This document shows, piece by piece, positions 42,480 to 49,382 of a DNA stretch of 64,000 nt. Every line of letters starts with the position of its first letter. Position 1 is the first letter of the stretch. The notes under the pieces are model-generated. The model had not been told where the DNA came from, made no database searches, and worked only from the letters and a program-made list of their open reading frames with translations. The DNA comes from CBFHSF01 sp965661055. GTDB lineage: Bacteria; Bacteroidota; Bacteroidia; Flavobacteriales; Schleiferiaceae. The position numbers and the translations under genes were made by a program. The stretch is from NCBI GenBank assembly GCA_965661055.1, contig CBFICS010000002.1, positions 62,001 through 126,000 on the forward strand, written 5' to 3'.

Positions 42480-42493
42480 TCCCGCGAAAGCGG
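42480..42493. repeat. CCCGCGAAAGCGG motif copy, intergenic
   Basis: TCCCGCGAAAGCGG, in the divergent gap between the ALDH gene and gltX, upstream of the gltX -7 box. Same core as 2789-2810. Confidence 0.7.
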
Positions 42494-42549
42494 AAAATGT
42501 TTTAAAAGAATACTCATTTTATTGATGGGGACGGGTTGAGGGATTTAAT

Positions 42550-42557
42550 TACCTTTG
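42550..42557 (+). promoter_or_regulatory. -7 promoter element of gltX-folB
   Basis: TACCTTTG matches TAnnTTTG exactly and is 22 bases before the gltX ATG. The best -33 TTG is about 25 bases upstream, slightly too far. Confidence 0.5.
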
Positions 42558-42579
42558 CGGCTTCAAAAAACACAGAGAA

Positions 42580-44097
42580 ATGGAAAGAGTGAGAGTGCGT
42601 TTTGCACCAAGTCCGACGGGACCTCTACACATGGGAGGAGTTAGAACCGCGTTGTATAACTACTTGTTTGCAAAGCAAAACGGCGGAGACTTTATTCTGA
42701 GAATTGAAGATACAGACCAAACTCGATTTGTTGAGGGGGCTGAAGAATATATTATTGAAAGCCTTAAGTGGTGTGGAATTTCACCAGACGAAGGTCAATC
42801 AGTGGGCGGTGAATACGGACCTTACGTTCAGAGTGAACGCAAGCCTATGTACAGACAGTATGCTGACCAGCTTATTGAAAGCGGACATGCGTATTATGCT
42901 TTTGACACTTCTGAAGAATTAGAGGCGATTAGAGCTATGGCTAAAGAGTCAGGAAATGTAAACTGGCAGTACAATCACATTACAAGAACTTCTATGAAAA
43001 ACTCGCTAACCTTGCCAGCAGATGAGGTTGCAAAAAGACTAGAGGCCGGTGATCCGTATGTGATTAGAATTAAGCTTCCGAGAAATCACGAAGTAAAATT
43101 TGAAGATATTATTAGAGGATGGGTGTCTGTGAACACCAATAATATGGATGATAAAGTGCTGTTTAAAAGTGACGGCATGCCAACCTATCACCTAGCAAAT
43201 ATTGTTGATGACCACACCATGAAGATTTCTCATGTTATTAGGGGAGAAGAGTGGTTGCCCTCGGCTCCGTTACACGTTTTGCTTTATGAGTTTTTTGGAT
43301 GGGAATGTCCACAGTTTGCACACTTGCCTCTATTATTGAAACCAGATGGCAACGGTAAGTTGAGTAAGAGAGACGGCGATAGGCTAGGTTTCCCTGTTTT
43401 CCCACTAGAGTGGAAAAATCCAGAAAACGGCGAGATTTCTTCGGGTTATAGAGAAAGAGGATTTTTTCCAGGAGCGTTTACAAATATGCTAGCCTTTTTG
43501 GGGTGGAACCCAGGAACGAATCAAGAAATTTTCTCTTTAGAGGAGCTAGTAGACGCGTTTTCATTGAAAAAAGTAGGAAAAGCGGGTGCCAAGTTTGACT
43601 TTGAAAAGGCAAAGTGGTTTAACCAACAATACCTTCGCGCGCAAACTGACGATTCATTGGCCGAATTAATGCTTCCCGTATTGTCAGAAAAAGGAATTTC
43701 TAGCAAAGATCTTCCGTTGAATAAAATTGCGGGACTTATGAAAGAGCGCGCAACGTTTATTCAAGACCTAGTGGAAGAGTCTATGTTCTTTTTTCAGGCG
43801 CCAACTGAATATGACGAAAAGACCGTAAAGAAGAAGTGGAAGGAAGATGCATCAGAAATGGTAATGGAGTTAAAGTCCATTTTTGCAGAAATATCAGAAT
43901 TTAGCGCAGAACCTTTAGAGGCTGCTTTTAAAAAGTATTTGACCGACAAAGAATACGGATTCGGAAAGGTAGGTCCTGTTTTGAGACTTGCTATTAGCGG
44001 AAAAGGCATGGGTCCGTCTATGTTTGATATTCTAGAAATTTTAGGGAAAGAAGAAACCCTTTCTAGAATGGAATCTGCGGCACAAAATATAGGATAA
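42580..44097 (+). CDS. gltX: Glutamyl-tRNA synthetase
   Basis: A 505-residue class I synthetase. The HIGH-type motif is PTGPLHMGGVRTALYNYLFA at the start; the KMSKS-type motif is GKLSKRDGDRLGFPVFPLEW, in the form found in Bacteroidota. The anticodon-binding C-terminal half is helical. The length is normal. It overlaps folB by one base (TAATG). Confidence 0.97.
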   Translation: MERVRVRFAPSPTGPLHMGGVRTALYNYLFAKQNGGDFILRIEDTDQTRFVEGAEEYIIESLKWCGISPDEGQSVGGEYGPYVQSERKPMYRQYADQLIESGHAYYAFDTSEELEAIRAMAKESGNVNWQYNHITRTSMKNSLTLPADEVAKRLEAGDPYVIRIKLPRNHEVKFEDIIRGWVSVNTNNMDDKVLFKSDGMPTYHLANIVDDHTMKISHVIRGEEWLPSAPLHVLLYEFFGWECPQFAHLPLLLKPDGNGKLSKRDGDRLGFPVFPLEWKNPENGEISSGYRERGFFPGAFTNMLAFLGWNPGTNQEIFSLEELVDAFSLKKVGKAGAKFDFEKAKWFNQQYLRAQTDDSLAELMLPVLSEKGISSKDLPLNKIAGLMKERATFIQDLVEESMFFFQAPTEYDEKTVKKKWKEDASEMVMELKSIFAEISEFSAEPLEAAFKKYLTDKEYGFGKVGPVLRLAISGKGMGPSMFDILEILGKEETLSRMESAAQNIG

Positions 44098-44480
44098 TGG
44101 ACAAGATTGAGGTTAGCGGAATAAAGGTATATGCCTTCCATGGCTGCATGGAGGAAGAAGGAAAAATTGGTTCTGACTACGAGGTAAACGTTTCGGTTTG
44201 GGGGAGTTTTGATAGATCTATTCAAACGGATCACTTGTCAGACACCATTGACTACGTCCACATTAATCAAGTGGTAAAAGAAGAAATGTCTTTGAGAAAC
44301 AAGCTTCTTGAGGTAGTGGTTGACAGGATTTTATTCCGCTTATTCAAAGAGAATGAGCTGATTACCAAAGCAGAAGTTGGCGTAAGTAAATTAGCTCCTC
44401 CCATAAACGGAGACGTTGAAAGAGTAACCGTAATAAGAAAGAAGAAAAGGTCTTATTATAGTTCTTTGGAGAACCAATAG
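44097..44480 (+). CDS. folB: Dihydroneopterin aldolase
   Basis: A 127-residue folate-pathway enzyme that cleaves dihydroneopterin. The active-site Glu is in VYAFHGCMEEEGKIGSDYEV and the catalytic Lys in AEVGVSKLAPPINGDVERV. DTIDYVHINQVVKEEM is typical. It begins in the gltX stop and is coupled to it. The promoter of the next gene, tRNA-Cys, starts inside its last codons. Confidence 0.92.
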   Translation: MDKIEVSGIKVYAFHGCMEEEGKIGSDYEVNVSVWGSFDRSIQTDHLSDTIDYVHINQVVKEEMSLRNKLLEVVVDRILFRLFKENELITKAEVGVSKLAPPINGDVERVTVIRKKKRSYYSSLENQ

Positions 44481-44495
44481 AAATCGTTACTTTTG
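44465..44495 (+). promoter_or_regulatory. Promoter of tRNA-Cys
   Basis: TTTG at 44465-44468, exactly 19 bases, then TACTTTTG at 44488-44495: a full Bacteroidota-type promoter. It begins in the last codons of folB and ends 20 bases before the tRNA. Confidence 0.75.
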
Positions 44496-44515
44496 CCCGA
44501 CTTCGAAAGAAAAAT

Positions 44516-44586
44516 GGTCTCGTGGCCGAGTGGCTAGGCAGTGGTCTGCAAAACCATCTACAGCGGTTCGAATCCGCTCGAGACCT
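44516..44586 (+). tRNA. tRNA-Cys (GCA)
   Basis: A 71-base cloverleaf. The acceptor stem is GGTCTCG / CGAGACC, the anticodon stem GTGGT / ACCAT encloses the loop CTGCAAA (anticodon GCA), and the T arm is AGCGGTTCGAATCCGCT. The discriminator base is T, as needed for cysteine identity. CCA is not encoded. It has its own promoter and terminator. Confidence 0.95.
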
Positions 44587-44588
44587 CT

Positions 44589-44624
44589 AAACCCCTTAAC
44601 ACAGAATGTGTTGAGGGGTTTTTT
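44589..44624 (+). terminator. Terminator of tRNA-Cys
   Basis: AAACCCCTTAACACA / TGTGTTGAGGGGTTT stem (one G-T pair) with a three-base loop, then a T run. Starts three bases after the tRNA. Confidence 0.9.
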
Positions 44625-44754
44625 AGTTTTTAAACCCCAAGCGTAAGCTTGCAGGGTTAAAAAACTAAAAAGCACCGAACACGCGCAAGCGTGTAAGGGG
44701 TTTAGAAGCACCCTTCCTAGAGTTGCGGATGTTGCCGCAGGCAAGAATCCGCAA
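44620..44754. repeat. Cluster of inverted repeats after tRNA-Cys
   Basis: Three further hairpins follow the terminator without a gene. At 44620-44671, 18-base arms (TTTTTAGTTTTTAAACCC and GGGTTAAAAAACTAAAAA, one mismatch) enclose CAAGC-GTAA-GCTTG. At 44679-44694 is ACACGC-GCAA-GCGTGT. At 44723-44754, TTGCGGAT/ATCCGCAA encloses TTGCC-GCA-GGCAA. The GGGGTTT at 44697-44703 can also pair with the AAACCCC copies at 44589 and 44632. Function unknown: structured RNA, BIME-like repeat or mobile-element remnant are all possible. Confidence 0.55.
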
Positions 44755-44861
44755 GGTGATTTAAGTGAAAATTTTGTCTAACCTTTTTCCACTTTTAATC
44801 TTCTGTTTTTAATTCGTCGTGTAATCTTTATTTTTGGGTGGTTTGCTAAAAAGCAAAAATG

Positions 44862-44869
44862 TAAATTTG
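44862..44869 (+). promoter_or_regulatory. -7 promoter element of the acyltransferase pair
   Basis: TAAATTTG, an exact TAnnTTTG box 22 bases before the TTG start at 44892. TTTG at 44842-44845 gives a short 16-base spacing. Confidence 0.5.
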
Positions 44870-44891
44870 CACCTTTATAAAACGTGGCTCA

Positions 44892-45716
44892 TTGAGTAAT
44901 AGAGAAGAGAAATACCTCGACATAGAAAAGATCATTGAAGGTAAAAGTCCGACGTTGGCAAAATGGCTGCCGAGATTCATGTTGCGATATTTAAAAAGAT
45001 TGCTACATGAAGACCAGTTAAACAAGGCTATGAGAGACTATGGCCATCTTTCTGGAGTAGACTTTGTAAGGGGTTGTATGAAACACCTTAATGCAACGCT
45101 CAAGATTACAGGCCTTGAAAATATTCCCAAAGAAGGTGGAGTTGTTTTAGCTGCTAATCATCCGCTTGGGGGGTTGGACGGAATCTTGTTTATGGACGCC
45201 GTAGGAAGAGTGCGTTCAGACCAGCAGTTTTTGGTAAATGACATCCTATTAAACATAAAAAACTTTGAACCGTTATTTATTCCAGTGAATAAACACGGTG
45301 CCAATCCAAGATACGCCATGAAAATGATAGATCAAGCTTATGAGTCTGATCATGTGGTCATGGTATTTCCCGCAGGACTTGTATCGAGAGAGATTGATGG
45401 CAAAATTCAGGACTTAGAATGGACTAAGAGCTTTGTTACTAAAGCAAAGTCTTATCAAAAAGACATTATTCCAGTGCACATTGGAGGAACCAACACCAAA
45501 AGGTTTTACAGACTTTCAAGGTGGAGAAAGAAATTAGGAATTAAGCTAAATATTGAAATGTTTCTCTTGGTAGATGAGATGTATAGAATGGCGGGCAAGG
45601 AATTAAAAATTTCTTTCGGAACGCCTATTTTGTCTAACGACCTTAAAAAGGGTTCTCCAAAAGATTGGGCAAATAAGATTAGAGAGGAAGTGTATAAATT
45701 GGAAAGAAAGAATTAA
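44892..45716 (+). CDS. Lysophospholipid-type O-acyltransferase (GlsA/OlsA-like)
   Basis: A 274-residue acyltransferase of the PlsC superfamily. The catalytic motif is AANHPLGGLDGILFMDAVG with His and Asp five residues apart, as in OlsA-like members, and the second motif is PLFIPVNKHGANPR. VVMVFPAGLVSR is the phosphate-binding segment. It begins with TTG at 44892; no ATG fits. With the next gene it mirrors the GlsA/GlsB pair that makes glycine lipids in Bacteroides, where this enzyme adds the ester-linked second fatty acid. Ornithine as head group cannot be excluded. It is membrane-associated on the cytoplasmic side. Confidence 0.78.
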   Translation: MSNREEKYLDIEKIIEGKSPTLAKWLPRFMLRYLKRLLHEDQLNKAMRDYGHLSGVDFVRGCMKHLNATLKITGLENIPKEGGVVLAANHPLGGLDGILFMDAVGRVRSDQQFLVNDILLNIKNFEPLFIPVNKHGANPRYAMKMIDQAYESDHVVMVFPAGLVSREIDGKIQDLEWTKSFVTKAKSYQKDIIPVHIGGTNTKRFYRLSRWRKKLGIKLNIEMFLLVDEMYRMAGKELKISFGTPILSNDLKKGSPKDWANKIREEVYKLERKN

Positions 45717-45726
45717 TTTGGCTCTA

Positions 45727-46689
45727 ATGGAAAAAATTGCAGATCCAATTGCTGTAGAATTACTAGAAAAAGAACTTTCAGAAGAAAGGTTTTTGCGGTA
45801 TTCAAATAAAGGAAGAAATGAGTTGTACTTGATTAATGCTCATAACTCCCCAAACGTAATGACAGAAATTGGTCGGCTACGAGAAGTTACCTTTAGAGAA
45901 GCAGGCGGCGGAACGGGTAAAGCGTTAGATATTGACAAGTACGATACAGCAGAATTTCCATACGATCAATTGGTATTATGGAACCCCGATGAAAGAGAAA
46001 TTATTGCGGGATATAGGCTTTTAGACTGTCATAAAGCAATGGATAACGACGGTGGTTTCCACACCTTGGCCACCTCTCACTTATATGAGTTTTCAGATCA
46101 GTTTGTTGAAGAATACCTTCCGTATACTCTTGAGTTAGGCCGTTCTTTTGTTCAGCCGAAGTACCAAAAAGGATCTTTGGCCAAAAAGGGACTATTCGCT
46201 TTAGATAACCTATGGGATGGATTGGGTGCTGTCATTAAACAAAACCCACAGTTAAAATACTTGTTCGGAAAGGTTACTATGTACACCTCTTTTGATGTAA
46301 ACGGAAGAAACGCATTAATGGCTTTTATGGACCATTATTTTCCAGATCCTGAAGATTTGATCTACCCCTTTAGAAGACTCGTTTTAGAAGAAGATAAAGA
46401 GCCTTATAAGAAACTGTTTGAAGGCCTCTCATATAAAAAGGGATATGTGGTTTTGAATAAGCTTATTCGCTCTATGGGACTTAATATTCCACCGCTTATC
46501 AACTCCTATATGAACCTAAGCACCTCCATGAAAAACTTTGGTACAAGCTTAAATGATGAGTTTGGGGATGTTGAGGAAACAGGGATTTTGGTGACGATTA
46601 ATGATGTTCATCCTGAAAAGAAGGAAAGGTACTTTGAAACGTACGATCATGCCAAGCATTACGGTAATCCACCATGGGAAAACCTATAG
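45727..46689 (+). CDS. N-acyltransferase of aminolipid synthesis (GlsB/OlsB-like)
   Basis: A 320-residue GNAT-like enzyme. ATG at 45727 is preferred over the TTG at 45718. It contains the OlsB-like core REVTFREAGGGTGKALDIDKYD, FPYDQLVLWNPDEREIIAGYRL and YTLELGRSFVQPKYQKG. The C-terminal third (about 215-320) is longer than in proteobacterial OlsB. OlsB/GlsB enzymes move a 3-hydroxy fatty acid from ACP to the amino group of ornithine or glycine. It lies ten bases after the O-acyltransferase gene and overlaps the convergent DUF481 gene by six bases. Confidence 0.78.
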   Translation: MEKIADPIAVELLEKELSEERFLRYSNKGRNELYLINAHNSPNVMTEIGRLREVTFREAGGGTGKALDIDKYDTAEFPYDQLVLWNPDEREIIAGYRLLDCHKAMDNDGGFHTLATSHLYEFSDQFVEEYLPYTLELGRSFVQPKYQKGSLAKKGLFALDNLWDGLGAVIKQNPQLKYLFGKVTMYTSFDVNGRNALMAFMDHYFPDPEDLIYPFRRLVLEEDKEPYKKLFEGLSYKKGYVVLNKLIRSMGLNIPPLINSYMNLSTSMKNFGTSLNDEFGDVEETGILVTINDVHPEKKERYFETYDHAKHYGNPPWENL

Positions 46690-47712
46690 TTCCCAACCAA
46701 AGTTCGTCTGGACAATATAATCAATGTCATTACCTCCCACAGCAGGCTGGTTGTCGTAGTTCATCGATAACCCGACCTTTATGTAAAAGTCAAGAGGCAA
46801 ATCAAACTTTAAATCAGACTTTAAATCAAAACGGAACCTTCCTTCGGTTGAAATACTTGGATACGCAGTTCCCACTAGGTTAAAAGAAACATCTCCAGCG
46901 TCAAAAATGTTAAAGTCTAATCCAAGAAACCCTTCTAAAGACTCTCTATTTGTGGCTTCTGTTGCAAAAACCTCATTGGTACCCGCAATACCAATGTTCA
47001 TAGAAAGGTACCATTGATTATTTCTAAAGAAATAGTTTCCAACCCCTAACTTTTGTGAAGATCGCAAGTCAAGCTGCTGCTCAGTATTACTTAAAAAGTT
47101 ACTCGAGGTTAAAGCGTAAAAATTTCGCTTAATAATATAATTGAACTCGGTTTGCCCATCAAGTCTTTGGGTGGGGTCTACACTGTCTTGAATAGAGCTC
47201 AACGCACTTACCGAACTTTTCAAAGACCACTTATCAGAAAGGTAACCAAGACTTAATCTACCGTTTAGCTGGTTTAGGTTGCTTGCTTTGGTAAAGCTAT
47301 ACCCTAACTCTACAGATGCATCAAGTTTTTTCCAGAAAGACTTATCGATAGACTTAATGTAAACGACATCCTCCATTTCCAGATTTATTAAGATGGGATC
47401 TGTATACGCTCTAAACTTTTTCTTTACACCGCTTACAGTTACAATTCCAAGGGAGTCTGTAGTAATGTTTCCAAAGATGTTTTCGCCTGTTTCAAGGGTA
47501 ATAATGTAATAGCGATAAGTATAAATAGCCTTTACCTTATCCCATTCTATTTTAAAATCAGAATCACTGTAGTCGGTCTCAAAGGTTAGAACGCCCCGGT
47601 TCATTTCTTTTACCTCACCCACCAAAAAATTATTGTTTTCGAAAACAACAGAATCTAGTTGAGCAAATAACGATACGGGGATGAGTAGAAAAAAAAGTAC
47701 CTTTAGTTTCAA
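46684..47712 (-). CDS. DUF481 family outer-membrane-type protein, TTG start preferred
   Basis: A DUF481 (YdiY-like) protein. The longest frame starts at 47772, but a near-perfect promoter (TTTG-N19-TACCTTTA) lies inside it at 47728-47758, so translation most likely begins at TTG 47712, giving 342 residues with a clean signal peptide (KLKVLFFLLIPVSLFAQ). The first domain (about 20-115) is a small beta domain (NNNFLVGEVKEMNRGVLTFETDYSD, ETGENIFGNITTDSLGIVTV), and the rest is an all-beta barrel-like DUF481 region (ASVELGYSFTKASNLNQLNGRLSLGYLS) ending in aromatic WEL. The function is unknown. Confidence 0.75.
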   Translation of the reverse strand: MKLKVLFFLLIPVSLFAQLDSVVFENNNFLVGEVKEMNRGVLTFETDYSDSDFKIEWDKVKAIYTYRYYIITLETGENIFGNITTDSLGIVTVSGVKKKFRAYTDPILINLEMEDVVYIKSIDKSFWKKLDASVELGYSFTKASNLNQLNGRLSLGYLSDKWSLKSSVSALSSIQDSVDPTQRLDGQTEFNYIIKRNFYALTSSNFLSNTEQQLDLRSSQKLGVGNYFFRNNQWYLSMNIGIAGTNEVFATEATNRESLEGFLGLDFNIFDAGDVSFNLVGTAYPSISTEGRFRFDLKSDLKFDLPLDFYIKVGLSMNYDNQPAVGGNDIDYIVQTNFGWEL

Positions 47713-47727
47713 GTTCAGAATTTTTGA

Positions 47728-47758
47728 TAAAGGTAGGTTTTGAAAACTTTGGCTCAAA
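47728..47758 (-). promoter_or_regulatory. Promoter of the DUF481 gene
   Basis: Minus strand: TTTG at 47755-47758, 19 bases, TACCTTTA at 47728-47735. Transcription would begin near 47721, downstream of the ATG at 47772 and just before the TTG at 47712. Confidence 0.6.
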
Positions 47759-47789
47759 ACTTGTTTTGTCATACAGAAAACTCAATACT

Positions 47790-49382
47790 ATGAAAAGCAA
47801 AATCCTGTCGTTACTGATTCTAGTCTCTACCTTTTCCTTTGCGGGAGAAAAAGAATTTCCCCCCATAAAAGCTACCGTTTACACTACGGGAGTTAAGATT
47901 ACTCACAGCTATACCGACGCAGCTATTAAAGGCAGCAAGTCTATTGTTATTGGACCACTTGCCAAAAGATACGATCAAAGCTCATTACGTGTAGAAGCGG
48001 GCAGTGGGTATGAAATTGTAAGTATTTCGCCTAGGGTAAATTACCTAGCAAAAATTACTAGCCAAGAACTAGAAAGCCTAGAAGCCCAAAAAAAAGTGGT
48101 AGTAGAAAAAATTGAAGACCTTAAAGTAGAGTCTGAAATTCTAAACCAAGAGAAATCCGTTTTAATGAACAACCGAAAAATTTCAGGTGACCAAACCGGA
48201 ATGACAGGAGAACAATTAGCTTCTGCCTTAAAGGTTTTAAGAGAAAGATATTCGGTCCTTGAAAAAGGCCTTTTAGATATTAGAAGAAAATCTGCCTTGC
48301 TTGAAACCGAGAGAAGAAACCTCGACGCTCAAATTAGAGAAAGCAAAGGTCTGGGTGAATCCATAAATGAAATTGTGGTTGAGGTAGTAGGTAATGCAAA
48401 CAAACCGCTTTCGTTAGAAGTAGAGTACTATTCTAATGATGCTTTTTGGTCACCTCTTTATGACCTCAGAGCAGACTCAAAAAGCAGTGAGGTTCATATT
48501 CTTACACAAGCAAAAATAGTGCAGTCTACTGGGTTAGACTTTTCAAAAGTTGAACTGACCCTCTCTACAAACAACCCGCAGTCTGACAACAGTTTTTCAT
48601 ACATTCAACCCTGGAGAATTATGGAATACAATTACCAACCGCAAAGTCTTAGAGAAAAAGAAACCCATAATGAAGTGGTTAATGTAAGAGGCTCAAGACG
48701 CAACGCTAATATTCAAATTATGGATGATGTAAGTATGAGTGTTTATGCAAACGCTCTTCCTTCAGCGATCACATCAAACCCTATTCAAGTTAATTACCAA
48801 ATAAAAGGAAAGGTGGATGTTTTCTCCGGTAAGGAGAAGGTATTAAAGGTAAAAGAGGAAACCATAAAGGCAGAAATGATTTATGTTGCTCAACCCAGTG
48901 TTTCAAATAGCGCCTTTTTAACGGCTCGGTTTGAGTCAGTTGATGAGCTCAAATTGTTACCCGGAGAAGCCCAAGTTTTCTATGACAAATCATATGTTGG
49001 ATCCTTAGATATCAATAGCCTATTCGGAAGGAATACCATTGAACTTTCACTGGGTAAGGCAAAAGACATTTTTGTAAAAAGAACCCTGGTAAATAACAGC
49101 TCCGAAAAGTCGTCTTTTGGATCAAAAATGATTTATACAAAACATTATGAGTGCGAAATTAAGAACACCGGAACGGTTGATGTAAAAGTACTCATAAGAG
49201 ACCACGTGCCTTTATCAGCAAGTGAAAGTGTTGAAGTTGAATATGTGCTTACACCGGAAGTGGCTGTGCCAGATAAGACAGGCATCTTTAGCTATAACAC
49301 CACCATCAAGCCCAAAGAAAAGGTAGAGTATAAGCTTGAGCTAGAGGTAACGGTCAAAAACAATAAAGCCATTAATTTTTAA
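47790..49382 (+). CDS. MuiA-family protein (DUF4140-DUF4139)
   Basis: A 530-residue exported protein from ATG 47790 (signal KSKILSLLILVSTFSFAGEKE); upstream in-frame codons would bury the signal. The DUF4140 N-terminal domain (PPIKATVYTTGVKITHSY...IVIGPLAKRYDQSSLRVEAG), a coiled coil (about 95-190) and a DUF4139 beta-rich domain (about 200-530, LEVEYYSNDAFWSPLYDLRA) follow in the order of the mucoidy inhibitor A family. A short variable insertion (NVRGSRRNANIQIMDD) lies in the middle of DUF4139. The role is unknown. The end overlaps the convergent lamin-tail gene by 11 bases. Confidence 0.85.
   Translation: MKSKILSLLILVSTFSFAGEKEFPPIKATVYTTGVKITHSYTDAAIKGSKSIVIGPLAKRYDQSSLRVEAGSGYEIVSISPRVNYLAKITSQELESLEAQKKVVVEKIEDLKVESEILNQEKSVLMNNRKISGDQTGMTGEQLASALKVLRERYSVLEKGLLDIRRKSALLETERRNLDAQIRESKGLGESINEIVVEVVGNANKPLSLEVEYYSNDAFWSPLYDLRADSKSSEVHILTQAKIVQSTGLDFSKVELTLSTNNPQSDNSFSYIQPWRIMEYNYQPQSLREKETHNEVVNVRGSRRNANIQIMDDVSMSVYANALPSAITSNPIQVNYQIKGKVDVFSGKEKVLKVKEETIKAEMIYVAQPSVSNSAFLTARFESVDELKLLPGEAQVFYDKSYVGSLDINSLFGRNTIELSLGKAKDIFVKRTLVNNSSEKSSFGSKMIYTKHYECEIKNTGTVDVKVLIRDHVPLSASESVEVEYVLTPEVAVPDKTGIFSYNTTIKPKEKVEYKLELEVTVKNNKAINF

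Noticed and set aside
44487..44744. An 85-codon open frame on the minus strand across tRNA-Cys and the hairpin cluster
   Set aside because: It is antisense to the tRNA and its terminator; the predicted peptide is a translation of tRNA and palindromic DNA, a well-known type of false gene.
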